Shown here: in pieces, positions 1-8,162 of the stretch | How the letters are laid out: each line of letters starts with the position of its first letter | Position numbering within the stretch: the first letter of the stretch is position 1 | Assembly (NCBI GenBank): GCA_903849185.1 | Contig: CAINIH010000092.1 | Coordinates: 1-34,038 of the forward strand | Length of the DNA stretch: 34,038 nucleotides | Direction: 5' to 3' | Origin: an uncultured Methylophilaceae bacterium | Lineage (GTDB): Bacteria; Pseudomonadota; Gammaproteobacteria; Burkholderiales; Methylophilaceae | Notes under the pieces: generated by a model | The model's database searches: none | What the model was told of the DNA's origin: nothing | What the model saw: only the letters and a program-made list of their open reading frames with translations | Program-made: the position numbers and the translations under genes

Positions 1-366
1 AGTGCAAGTATTTTCAAATAATTTATTTTTGGTATTAAAACAATAATAAAAACTGACGGGATTAAAACAATAGCCAAAGTATCTTGGGCTTGTTAAAACA
101 AATATTTTTCCACGATGATTAAAATTAAGATTCTTTTTAATTTCATCTTGCATTGATTTTTTTAAACTATCTTTCGGATTTCCAAAATAATCTGTTCTTA
201 AAAAACAACCCAAATTAAAACGGTTATAACTCCAAAATAAATTATTTGAAAATACTTGCACTAAATCATCAAGATCAAGATATAGCATATGAACACGATA
301 TTGAAATGCGTGCTTCTTAGGCTTTACCCTTGTATGTTTTAAAGTGCCTTCGTAGATTGCATGCAT
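1..366 (-). CDS. DUF1365 family protein, N-terminal 122 residues, truncated by window start
   Basis: Manual minus-strand translation from ATG at 366: MHAIYEGTLKHTRVKPKKHAFQYRVHMLYLDLDDL...SPRYFGYCFNPVSFYYCF..., open to base 1. The H-x-R-x-x-P-x-x-H-x-F-x-Y and RYFGYxFNPVSFYYCF motifs fit DUF1365. Not in the ORF track because no stop lies in the window. The last ~10 codons lie in an inverted repeat and may be artefactual. Confidence 0.85.
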   Translation of the reverse strand, partial: MHAIYEGTLKHTRVKPKKHAFQYRVHMLYLDLDDLVQVFSNNLFWSYNRFNLGCFLRTDYFGNPKDSLKKSMQDEIKKNLNFNHRGKIFVLTSPRYFGYCFNPVSFYYCFNTKNKLFENTCT

Positions 367-1613
367 TAATGAAATCCATGCATTAAATTAAATTGCTGAA
401 TGGCATCGAGGGCACTTTTAACACCATCCTCATGAAAGCCATTGCCCCAATAAGCCCCAGCAAATGAAGTACGATTAACCCCCGAAATTAAATGATAATT
501 TGATTGTGCTTCAATGCTTCGCAAACTATATTGTGGATGTGCATATGAGAGGGTTTTAATAATTTTCTTTTTATTGATTTTTTGCTGTGGATTTAATGTA
601 ACTAAAATAGGTGCTTGAGCTTTTAAATTTTGCAATATATTCATATTATATGTAAGTGATGCTGGTGAAGTAGCACTATTATTAATATGATAATTCCAAG
701 CTGCCCAAGCAAGTTTTCTTTTTGGCATAAAGTTATCGTCGTAATGCAAGACCACTTCATTATCGTTATATGGAATAGCTTTTAAAATATTTTTTTCATG
801 CGAACTTGGGCTTTTTATTAACTTCAAAGCTTCATCGCTATGACAAGCAAAAAATACCCAATCAAATTTTTCTGTGCGATCTTGAAAACAAATAGCGACA
901 TAATCTTTTCTTCTATCTACATACTTTATATTTTGACTGAGTTTAATTTTTTTCTTAAAAGGCTGGATCATTTTCTCCACATAATTAATAGAGCCTCCTG
1001 AAATCGTAAGCCACTGAGGCCTATCATTAATATTTAACATGCCATGATTATTAAAAAACTGGATAAAAAATTTAGCAGGAAACTGCATCATCGCTTTAAT
1101 ATTCGATGACCATATTGCTGAGCCCATTGGCAAAATATAATATTTTTTAAAGAAATCAGAATAATTTTCTCGTTCTAGATACTCACCCAAGTTTATCTCT
1201 TCATCTTTATTTAATAACATGACTGATGACTTATTAAATCTAAGGATTTCCCTAATCATTTTATAAAAGCGTGGATTAATAAGATTTTTTCTTTGTGCAA
1301 AAAGTGCATTGAGATTAGTGCCGTTGTATTCAAAGTCTTTTTGGCTGTCTTTAACACTAAAACTCATCGCACTATTTTCGTAAGGCACTTTAAGTTCATG
1401 TAAAAGTTTTAAAAAATGAGGGTATGTCTTTTTATTAAATACAATAAACCCGGTGTCTACGCTAATTTTTTGATTAAAGAGATTAATTTGATGTGTGTGA
1501 GAATGGCCACCAACTCTATCATTTGACTCAAAAAGTGTAATCTGATGATCAGGATTTAAATAATATGCAAGCGTATTGCCAGAGATGCCTGATCCTATGA
1601 TGGCTATCTTCAT
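366..1613 (-). CDS. NAD(P)/FAD-dependent amine-oxidase-like oxidoreductase
   Basis: N-terminal MKIAIIGSGISGNTLAYYL Rossmann motif, then ESNDRVGGHSHT. Size and neighbours match the FAD oxidoreductase usually found next to DUF1365 and CFA-like methyltransferases. Confidence 0.88.
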   Translation of the reverse strand: MKIAIIGSGISGNTLAYYLNPDHQITLFESNDRVGGHSHTHQINLFNQKISVDTGFIVFNKKTYPHFLKLLHELKVPYENSAMSFSVKDSQKDFEYNGTNLNALFAQRKNLINPRFYKMIREILRFNKSSVMLLNKDEEINLGEYLERENYSDFFKKYYILPMGSAIWSSNIKAMMQFPAKFFIQFFNNHGMLNINDRPQWLTISGGSINYVEKMIQPFKKKIKLSQNIKYVDRRKDYVAICFQDRTEKFDWVFFACHSDEALKLIKSPSSHEKNILKAIPYNDNEVVLHYDDNFMPKRKLAWAAWNYHINNSATSPASLTYNMNILQNLKAQAPILVTLNPQQKINKKKIIKTLSYAHPQYSLRSIEAQSNYHLISGVNRTSFAGAYWGNGFHEDGVKSALDAIQQFNLMHGFH

Positions 1614-1615
1614 GA

Positions 1616-2557
1616 CTAATGATGAAGATGTTCTATTTTTTTAGATTCGCGGATATTGTCAGAGACAGTTCGGATATCCCAAATAATGCCTATCATTACT
1701 AAAAATTTTAAAACATAATAAGTTAAATCAATTTCCCACCAATAAAAGCCTTGTCTAGCCGACCCAGGGTAATGATGGTGATTATTATGCCAACCTTCAC
1801 CAAACGTCAGAATCGCAATAATAAAATTATTCCGACTTGTATCTTTAGTTTCATAACGCTTCTTGCCCCATTGATGCGCTACTGAATTTACTAAAAAAGT
1901 TGCGTGATAAAGCATGACTGTTGAAACTGAAAATCCCCATATCAATAACTGAAAGCCATTGGTATTGAGTTGTGGCTCATATTGATTCAAATAGTAACCT
2001 ACAAAAAATAAGCCAATCGATAATGCTAATGGCATGAGAAGATCAAATCGATCTATGATTCGTAACTCAGGAAATCTGATTAATTCAGGCACAAATTTTG
2101 TATTAGTCACAAAATTTGATTTAGTCAAAAACCATCCCATATGACTCCAAAAAAATCCATGCTCTTGAGGCGAATGTTTATCTTCTGGTGTATCAGAATG
2201 CATATGATGGCCTCGATGATGCGCTGCCCACCATAATGGACCTCTTTGAACTGCCGTAGCCCCAATCATCGCAAATAAAAGTTGTACAAATCTCGAGGTT
2301 CTAAAAGTTTTATGAGAAAAATAACGATGATAAAAGCCTGTAATGGCAAACATACGAATGGCAAAAAGAGTGATGCATACCGTAAAGGCTGTCCAACTAA
2401 ATCCAACGAGAAAAATAAGAAAACAGGATAAATGAAGAAGTATGAAAGGAATCACTCGCATCCAATCAATTTCTTTGCCAGAAGTAATCGAGGCATACTT
2501 TTCTTCTAAAAAAGAATTATCAAACCAAAAAAATAATTTTTTAAACAATTTACTCAT
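1616..2557 (-). CDS. Acyl-CoA/acyl-lipid delta-9-type fatty acid desaturase
   Basis: Three histidine boxes: HRYFSH, HRGHH, HNNHHH; multiple TM segments. ORF track start is 2581, but internal Met at 2557 removes the overlap with the upstream gene. Confidence 0.9.
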   Translation of the reverse strand: MSKLFKKLFFWFDNSFLEEKYASITSGKEIDWMRVIPFILLHLSCFLIFLVGFSWTAFTVCITLFAIRMFAITGFYHRYFSHKTFRTSRFVQLLFAMIGATAVQRGPLWWAAHHRGHHMHSDTPEDKHSPQEHGFFWSHMGWFLTKSNFVTNTKFVPELIRFPELRIIDRFDLLMPLALSIGLFFVGYYLNQYEPQLNTNGFQLLIWGFSVSTVMLYHATFLVNSVAHQWGKKRYETKDTSRNNFIIAILTFGEGWHNNHHHYPGSARQGFYWWEIDLTYYVLKFLVMIGIIWDIRTVSDNIRESKKIEHLHH

Positions 2558-2559
2558 GA

Positions 2560-3081
2560 TTAATTTGAATGTTCTATCCAACGTATTTTATTAATATCAT
2601 AGCCATCGATTTTAATTTTCTCTACTAATCGCTCTAAAGTCTTTTGCTCTATCTTTTTTTCACGAGACATGATCCAGACATAATCCCGATCATCTCTAGC
2701 AATGATCGTATTTTGGTAAGCGTCATCTAAATAAACAATTTTATATTGTGCTTTAATGGGCCATATAAATTGCATGCCCCATTCTGCATTGCCTGAATTC
2801 TTTATAACAAATCCTTTAGGCTTATATGTTTTAGGGGGGCCATTAAGATTACCTTCATTAAAAGTAAAGGTAGTACCAATTGTGCCATCTTCATTTAATA
2901 CATAAGACTCAATTGCATTAAATGCATTCTTTTCAATAAATGTTGGAATATGTCCGATGACGTACCATGGGCCCATAAATTTTTGTAAATTAACTTCAGA
3001 AACAGTTTTAATGGGTGGCTGAGTCATACATCCATTCAATAATAAAAAAAATGCTGTGAGTAAGAAATATTTAAATCGCAT
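2560..3081 (-). CDS. blc: Outer-membrane lipocalin (Blc-like lipoprotein)
   Basis: Lipobox-like LLLNGC in a signal peptide; lipocalin GPWYVIGHIPTFIEKNAFNAIESY motif; C-terminal DYVWIMSREKKI. Confidence 0.85.
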   Translation of the reverse strand: MRFKYFLLTAFFLLLNGCMTQPPIKTVSEVNLQKFMGPWYVIGHIPTFIEKNAFNAIESYVLNEDGTIGTTFTFNEGNLNGPPKTYKPKGFVIKNSGNAEWGMQFIWPIKAQYKIVYLDDAYQNTIIARDDRDYVWIMSREKKIEQKTLERLVEKIKIDGYDINKIRWIEHSN

Positions 3082-3082
3082 A

Positions 3083-3841
3083 TTATGTCTTCCAAAATCT
3101 AGGAATAATAGTATTCACTTTTTTCTGGTAAGTATCATATCCTTTAAATTTCTTAGTAAGATTAGCCTCCAGAAGCGTAACACCTGAAAATCTTAATATT
3201 AAAAAAGTCATAAGAAGAGGTGCGATCAAATTAAAATGGATCCCGGTCGTAAGCGTCGTTATAAAAAGGCCCCACCATACTAAAATTTCACCAAAATAAT
3301 TAGGATGTCGACTTAATTTCCACAAGCCTGACTGTAAAAGTTTTCCACGATTTTTAATATCATTTTTAAATTGCATCAATTGATAATCTGCAATTGATTC
3401 GTAGACTATTCCAAATAGCGTCACTAAAAAACCTAAGGTATCTAGCCAAGTAAGTGGGTGATTATTTTCTATAGCTATAAAAAGAATTGAGCCCACTATC
3501 CAAGCAAGAATCGATTGGAAGCCAAAAATAATATATGCGCTTTTGTATCTAAAATTAGGCTCATTATTTTGTCTAATTTTTAAATAACGCGCATCTTCCG
3601 GCTTACCCCAATTTCTATATGTCAGATAAATCGCAAGACGCACACCCCAGAGCAAGACTAATAAAATAATGAGGCAGGATCTTAATGAGGGTGCAAATGC
3701 AGTATAAAAATAAAGTCCATTAAAAACAAAAAATAAACTCCACATAGTATCAACATGCGTCACATTGTTTTTTCTAAGACTTAAAAGCCAGCCTAGACTC
3801 GCAAATAATAAATTAATAAGTAAGGCATTTAAAAATATCAT
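3083..3841 (-). CDS. DUF1295 family membrane protein (steroid 5-alpha-reductase/ICMT-like fold)
   Basis: Polytopic protein with C-terminal SGLWKLSRHPNYFGEILVWWGLF typical of DUF1295. ORF track start is 3901; ATG at 3841 gives an ATGA overlap with the upstream stop at 3838. Confidence 0.85.
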   Translation of the reverse strand: MIFLNALLINLLFASLGWLLSLRKNNVTHVDTMWSLFFVFNGLYFYTAFAPSLRSCLIILLVLLWGVRLAIYLTYRNWGKPEDARYLKIRQNNEPNFRYKSAYIIFGFQSILAWIVGSILFIAIENNHPLTWLDTLGFLVTLFGIVYESIADYQLMQFKNDIKNRGKLLQSGLWKLSRHPNYFGEILVWWGLFITTLTTGIHFNLIAPLLMTFLILRFSGVTLLEANLTKKFKGYDTYQKKVNTIIPRFWKT

Positions 3842-4344
3842 GCACGGAATCCATTCCATCTTTTTGCAATCACAAAAGATAAAGGTGTTAATAGCGCCCA
3901 TCCTAATGCCAATGCAAGAAGTGCATAAGAATTCATTAGCTGAATCGCATTTAATTTTTCTGCCGCAATATAAGCCAAAGGGCCGCCGATAAGGCCAAAT
4001 AGCACTGCAAGCAATTTATAATGTTTTAACCAACTTAAAGATATATTTAAAGTGGTTGCAAACAATCCCCATAAAGCGACAATCCAAATCGGTACAATAT
4101 ATTCTGAAAACTGGCTTTTGTATTCAATCAATCCAAAAGACAATAAGCATTGATCAAATATGGGGCCTAATAACATGATAAGTAGAAGTAAGATAAATGC
4201 TTCTTTTTTATAACGTGCCTGAATAATATAAATCATGAATATCAAAGCAACAGCTATCATCGATGGAAGCAATTCCTGGTGAGCCGCTCCCCATATCGCA
4301 ATGAACCAGCCCAGTTGGAAAAGTCCGAAATTAATGAGCTTCAT
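3838..4344 (-). CDS. DUF2878 family membrane protein
   Basis: Polytopic ~168 aa protein between a CFA-like methyltransferase and DUF1295, matching the usual DUF2878 context. Confidence 0.7.
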   Translation of the reverse strand: MKLINFGLFQLGWFIAIWGAAHQELLPSMIAVALIFMIYIIQARYKKEAFILLLLIMLLGPIFDQCLLSFGLIEYKSQFSEYIVPIWIVALWGLFATTLNISLSWLKHYKLLAVLFGLIGGPLAYIAAEKLNAIQLMNSYALLALALGWALLTPLSFVIAKRWNGFRA

Positions 4345-5400
4345 TTATTTTTTTGGTTTCTCGAATTGATAATGTGTCACCCACCACTCTTGACCATTTC
4401 TAAAACCAAATAATTCAGCACAAGCCATATAAAAAATTCGCCAACGATTAAACCATTGTGTTGCATTTTTATTGCCATATGTTTTTTGAAGGATAGGATA
4501 AATATCAATTTTTGCTTGATCCATATTTTCTAACCAAGCATTGGCTGTTTTTTCATAATGCGTTCCATCCCAGCACCATTTCTGTTTTAATTTTAGGTGT
4601 TCTTGAAAGTGCAATGGCAAATCATCACTTGGCATCATGCCGCCTGAAAAGAAAAATTTACTCATCCAATCATCTTGATCTTTGACTTCAAATGCGTAGG
4701 GCGTATGTTGATGCACAAAAATATGCATAAAGAATTTTCCGCCAGGCTTTAGCCAATCATTTAGCATGCGATAAAGCTTTCGATGATTGCGCATATGTTC
4801 AAACATCTCAATCGAAACAATCCTATCAAAGCTTTTAGGGATTTTAAAATTTTTAGGTTGAAATCGATTCATATCACATGTCATCACATGAATATTTTTA
4901 AGTTCCCTTTTTTTGGCCTCGCCTTCAATAAAAATTCTTTGGGAGTTTGAATTAGATACTGCAAAGATTCGACTCTTAGGATATTGTTGAGCCATAAAAA
5001 GAGTGAGTGAACCCCAGCCACAACCTAATTCAAGAATTGTCTGGTCATTTTTTAAATCCGCATGTGCTGCACTAATCTTCAGCGCATTCCATTCTGCATC
5101 ATCTAGATTTTTTGTATTTTGATCCCAATAACAACTGCTGTATTTTTTATGTTTTCCCAAGCAAAAATCAAAAAAGGTATATGGCACTTCATAATGTTGT
5201 TTATTTGCAAGGTGAGGGACTAATGCAATAGGTGATTGATCCATACTCTCAAAAAAATCACTTTTTAAGGTTTGTGATTTTTCTGCATCTTCGTGATTAA
5301 TTTCTTCAAGACGTTTTTTTAAAAGCTGTCTAATGCCAAAACGAATAAGCGCGTCTGGAAGGTAGCCTTTTTCTGCAAGTGACAAAGCTTGTTTTAGCAT
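4345..5400 (-). CDS. Cyclopropane-fatty-acyl-phospholipid synthase-like SAM methyltransferase
   Basis: YSSCYWD, SAM motif ILELGCGWGSLTLFMA, and FDRIVSIEMFEHMRNH, as in the CFA synthase family; shorter N-terminus than E. coli Cfa. Confidence 0.88.
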   Translation of the reverse strand: MLKQALSLAEKGYLPDALIRFGIRQLLKKRLEEINHEDAEKSQTLKSDFFESMDQSPIALVPHLANKQHYEVPYTFFDFCLGKHKKYSSCYWDQNTKNLDDAEWNALKISAAHADLKNDQTILELGCGWGSLTLFMAQQYPKSRIFAVSNSNSQRIFIEGEAKKRELKNIHVMTCDMNRFQPKNFKIPKSFDRIVSIEMFEHMRNHRKLYRMLNDWLKPGGKFFMHIFVHQHTPYAFEVKDQDDWMSKFFFSGGMMPSDDLPLHFQEHLKLKQKWCWDGTHYEKTANAWLENMDQAKIDIYPILQKTYGNKNATQWFNRWRIFYMACAELFGFRNGQEWWVTHYQFEKPKK

Positions 5401-5428
5401 ATTGAAATATTGTTATTAAAAATAAATC

Positions 5429-6433
5429 TTACTTTAACTTATCTAATTTATTCGAAATAACTTCTGCAAGACTCGTATTTAATTGATTGACCTTTTTTTG
5501 AATATTTTGTAGGGCCGTTACATCTTTTTCAGACTCAGCTATTTCTGCCAAGCCCATCATGGCATCAACATGCCTAGGGTTGATTTTCTCAGCCTTAGAA
5601 AATGCGTCTTTTGCAGCTTTAAGATCTTTTTTTCCTTGGTCAGCTAGGCCTAAAAAATACCAGGCATCAGGCGAATTGGGTTCTTCTTTAACCCACAAAT
5701 CTGAAATGGATTTAAGTGTATCCCACTCTTTATTTTGATAAGGGATCACCACTTTCATAAAATTAGGTTTTTGTTCGAACGGCATAGCCCAGAAGGGAAT
5801 ATCTAAAGTTTTAAGTGATTTAGCATCTGGCTCTTTCATAAGCTTTTTAATCCACTCTACCGGCAAGCTGTAAAAAAAACCTTGAGGTCCTGGGCTTTTA
5901 AATGTCGTAATTCCAATTAAATTATATTTTTCATCAAATAGGCCGCCCCCACTTGAACCTAAAGAAAAGGCCGCATCTGATCGAATTATGACACTGCTAT
6001 CTAAGTTATGCATGGCCTTAACTGAACCATAAGATGGCTGCGGCACATTGCTACCATTGGGATAACTAATACTAAAAACATCCTCTTCATATTGCAACGT
6101 TTTACTATCGCGAATAGGGACTGGCTTGAATGGCAACTCTTCAAACTTTAATAGACATAAATCATGTTTCCAATCCGCCTTAAATGCGATCGGCTTATAT
6201 GCATCATCATATTTAGAAATATTGGCCCCTAATGTATTGGCAATCACGTGACAATCGGTCGCAACATACTCTTTACTCACAACAACGCCTGTTCCCGTTC
6301 CTGATGAGCCATCGGGCAGGTCCACATTAACAACGACAATTGAATTATTAAGCTCTAATAATTTTTCAAAGGTAGGAATCGCTTGTACTTGGGTCGCAAT
6401 AAGCAACAAAAATAAACTTATGGTCTTTTTCAT
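5429..6433 (-). CDS. Exported trypsin-like serine protease with C-terminal TPR region
   Basis: MKKTISLFLLLIATQVQA signal peptide from Met at 6433 (ORF track 6544). Triad-like TDCHV, KHDLCLLKF, SLGSSGGGLFD; TPR-like ...DAWYFLGLADQGKKDLKAAKDAFSKAEKINPRHVDAMMGLAEIAE. Confidence 0.85.
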   Translation of the reverse strand: MKKTISLFLLLIATQVQAIPTFEKLLELNNSIVVVNVDLPDGSSGTGTGVVVSKEYVATDCHVIANTLGANISKYDDAYKPIAFKADWKHDLCLLKFEELPFKPVPIRDSKTLQYEEDVFSISYPNGSNVPQPSYGSVKAMHNLDSSVIIRSDAAFSLGSSGGGLFDEKYNLIGITTFKSPGPQGFFYSLPVEWIKKLMKEPDAKSLKTLDIPFWAMPFEQKPNFMKVVIPYQNKEWDTLKSISDLWVKEEPNSPDAWYFLGLADQGKKDLKAAKDAFSKAEKINPRHVDAMMGLAEIAESEKDVTALQNIQKKVNQLNTSLAEVISNKLDKLK

Positions 6434-6485
6434 AGTCAATGTGACTCTTATATATAAATATCGTTCATAGTGATATCTTAAAAAA

Positions 6486-6848
6486 ATGGCAATTAAGAAT
6501 GTTCTTGGAACAAAATTAGAAGTATGTAACCTTAACCCTATCACAGGATTTACAAGAAATGGATGCTGTGAAACAGGTCCAGAAGATATCGGTAAACATA
6601 CAGTATGTGCGGTAGTAACTCATGAATTTCTCCAGTTCTCTAAATTACAGGGTAACGACTTAATCACACCAAGACCGGAATTTGAATTCACAGGATTGAA
6701 AGCTGGTGATCGATGGTGCTTATGCGCAAATCGATGGCTTGAAGCTTTGGAAGAAGGCATTGCTCCTCCAGTGGTTTTAGAAGCTACACATGAAAAGGCT
6801 CTGGAAATAATCGATCTTGCAGAGCTTAAATATCACCAACTAAGGTAA
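6486..6848 (+). CDS. DUF2237 family protein
   Basis: NVLGTKLEVCNLNPITGFTRNGCCETGPEDIGKHTVCAVVT...GDRWCLCANRWLEALEEGIAPPVVLEATHEKAL. Confidence 0.88.
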   Translation: MAIKNVLGTKLEVCNLNPITGFTRNGCCETGPEDIGKHTVCAVVTHEFLQFSKLQGNDLITPRPEFEFTGLKAGDRWCLCANRWLEALEEGIAPPVVLEATHEKALEIIDLAELKYHQLR

Positions 6849-6851
6849 TCC

Positions 6852-7136
6852 ATGGCATATAACACAAAAGAAATAGAAGAAAAATTAAAATTCAGATGTG
6901 CTAGCTGGTCTTATATATTTCCTTCTATTGAAAAGAAATTTTCAACTACTAATTTTGACGAATCTATCAAAATTGCAAATGAAATTGCAAAAATTGCTAA
7001 TCAATTAAATCATCATCCGGAAGTTACATTTAGTCATAATGCCCTTGTTATTAAGACGCATACGCATGATGCATCCGGCATCACCGATAAAGACTTTGAG
7101 TTAGCTGAAAAAATTGATCAATTGTTATCAGCTTAA
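6852..7136 (+). CDS. 4a-hydroxytetrahydrobiopterin dehydratase (pterin carbinolamine dehydratase)
   Basis: PCD fold motif FDESIKIANEIAKIANQLNHHPEVTFSHNALVIKTHTHDASGITDKDFELAEKID. Confidence 0.88.
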   Translation: MAYNTKEIEEKLKFRCASWSYIFPSIEKKFSTTNFDESIKIANEIAKIANQLNHHPEVTFSHNALVIKTHTHDASGITDKDFELAEKIDQLLSA

Positions 7137-7138
7137 AT

Positions 7139-7666
7139 CTATTCCTTAAGCTTCTTTAAATCTTCAATAATTTCTTGGCTATGTTTTGAAGTATCTACAC
7201 TAAGATAGATTTTTGCAATCTTGCCTTGAGGGTTAATCAAATACGTATATCTTTTAGCGAGTTTGATCACTAAAAAATTATTTAAAGCACCGTAACGGCT
7301 TGCAACCTCTCCTGAAGCATCTGACAAAAGAGGAAAAGGTAAATTATATTTTTCTGCGAATTTTTTATGAGAAAAACTATCATCAATACTCACGCCAATC
7401 ACTTTAGCGCTTATAGCTTCTAACGACTTAAAATCATCTCTAAAGTGGCAAGCTTCAGTAGTACAGCCAGGTGTATCATCCTTTGGATAAAAATATAAAA
7501 CAACCCATTTGCCTTTATAGTCATTTAAACTGACTTGATTACCTAGGCTGTCTGGAAGCGTAAAAATTGGTGCATCATCGCCTATTTTCAAAATAGGTGC
7601 TGCCATGACATTCACCCTAAATAAATAAAATGCTATGGCAAAGCTAATTAAGATAAATATTTTCAT
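7139..7666 (-). CDS. Bcp/PrxQ-type peroxiredoxin with hydrophobic N-terminus
   Basis: FTLPDSLGNQVSLNDYKGKWVVLYFYPKDDTPGCTTEACHFRDDF; N-terminal MKIFILISFAIAFYLFRVNVMAAP resembles a signal or anchor. Confidence 0.9.
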   Translation of the reverse strand: MKIFILISFAIAFYLFRVNVMAAPILKIGDDAPIFTLPDSLGNQVSLNDYKGKWVVLYFYPKDDTPGCTTEACHFRDDFKSLEAISAKVIGVSIDDSFSHKKFAEKYNLPFPLLSDASGEVASRYGALNNFLVIKLAKRYTYLINPQGKIAKIYLSVDTSKHSQEIIEDLKKLKE

Positions 7667-7687
7667 AAGGATATTTTTAAGTCTCTT

Positions 7688-8056
7688 TTAACGAATCGTT
7701 TTAATAAGCTCTAGAAGTTTTGTCGCCATTTTAACAAGCGCTTCTTTTAAAACTTTAGCTTGCTCAGCAATGATAGATTGACTCTTATCATCAGCATTTG
7801 AAGTTTGAAGGTCTTCAATATAAAAAAGGCGGCTATCAAGCTTCAACCATAAGATCAAAACCATAATTCTTTCTTGGCTTGGAAAAGATAATCCTTTAAG
7901 CCATTTTCTTGCAGACTCTTGAGAGATGTGAAGTGAGGATTTTTTGCACTGCTTATTAAACTGGGTCGCAAAATAAAGCGCGGAAACTTTTTTAGACTTG
8001 TATTTAAGCTTTAATGCTTTGTTGAGTTCGTCAGAAAATAACTTATGTGTATTCAT
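7688..8056 (-). CDS. Putative HTH-domain regulator
   Basis: SLHISQESARKWLKGLSFPSQERIMVLILWLKLDSRLFY resembles a lambda/XRE-type HTH. Met at 8056 (MNTHKLF) preferred over ORF track start 8104. Confidence 0.6.
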   Translation of the reverse strand: MNTHKLFSDELNKALKLKYKSKKVSALYFATQFNKQCKKSSLHISQESARKWLKGLSFPSQERIMVLILWLKLDSRLFYIEDLQTSNADDKSQSIIAEQAKVLKEALVKMATKLLELIKTIR

Positions 8057-8108
8057 ATTTAGCAAATTAAATAGTAGATCTAATTCTCTGCCCCCTGATT
8101 CCATCTAT

Positions 8109-8137
8109 AAGTTGCAATTATTAAAAGCTTGCAACTT
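8109..8137. promoter_or_regulatory. Perfect dyad AAGTTGCAA-N11-TTGCAACTT, putative operator
   Basis: 9-bp arms at 8109-8117 and 8129-8137 in the intergenic region between the divergent HTH genes; each arm contains palindromic TTGCAA. Confidence 0.55.
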
Positions 8138-8162
8138 CTACTTCGAATTATGTCATCTAAGA

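Noticed and set aside
3765-3992. Plus-strand 75-aa ORF over the DUF1295/DUF2878 junction
   Set aside because: Antisense to two well-supported genes; no domain or start context support.
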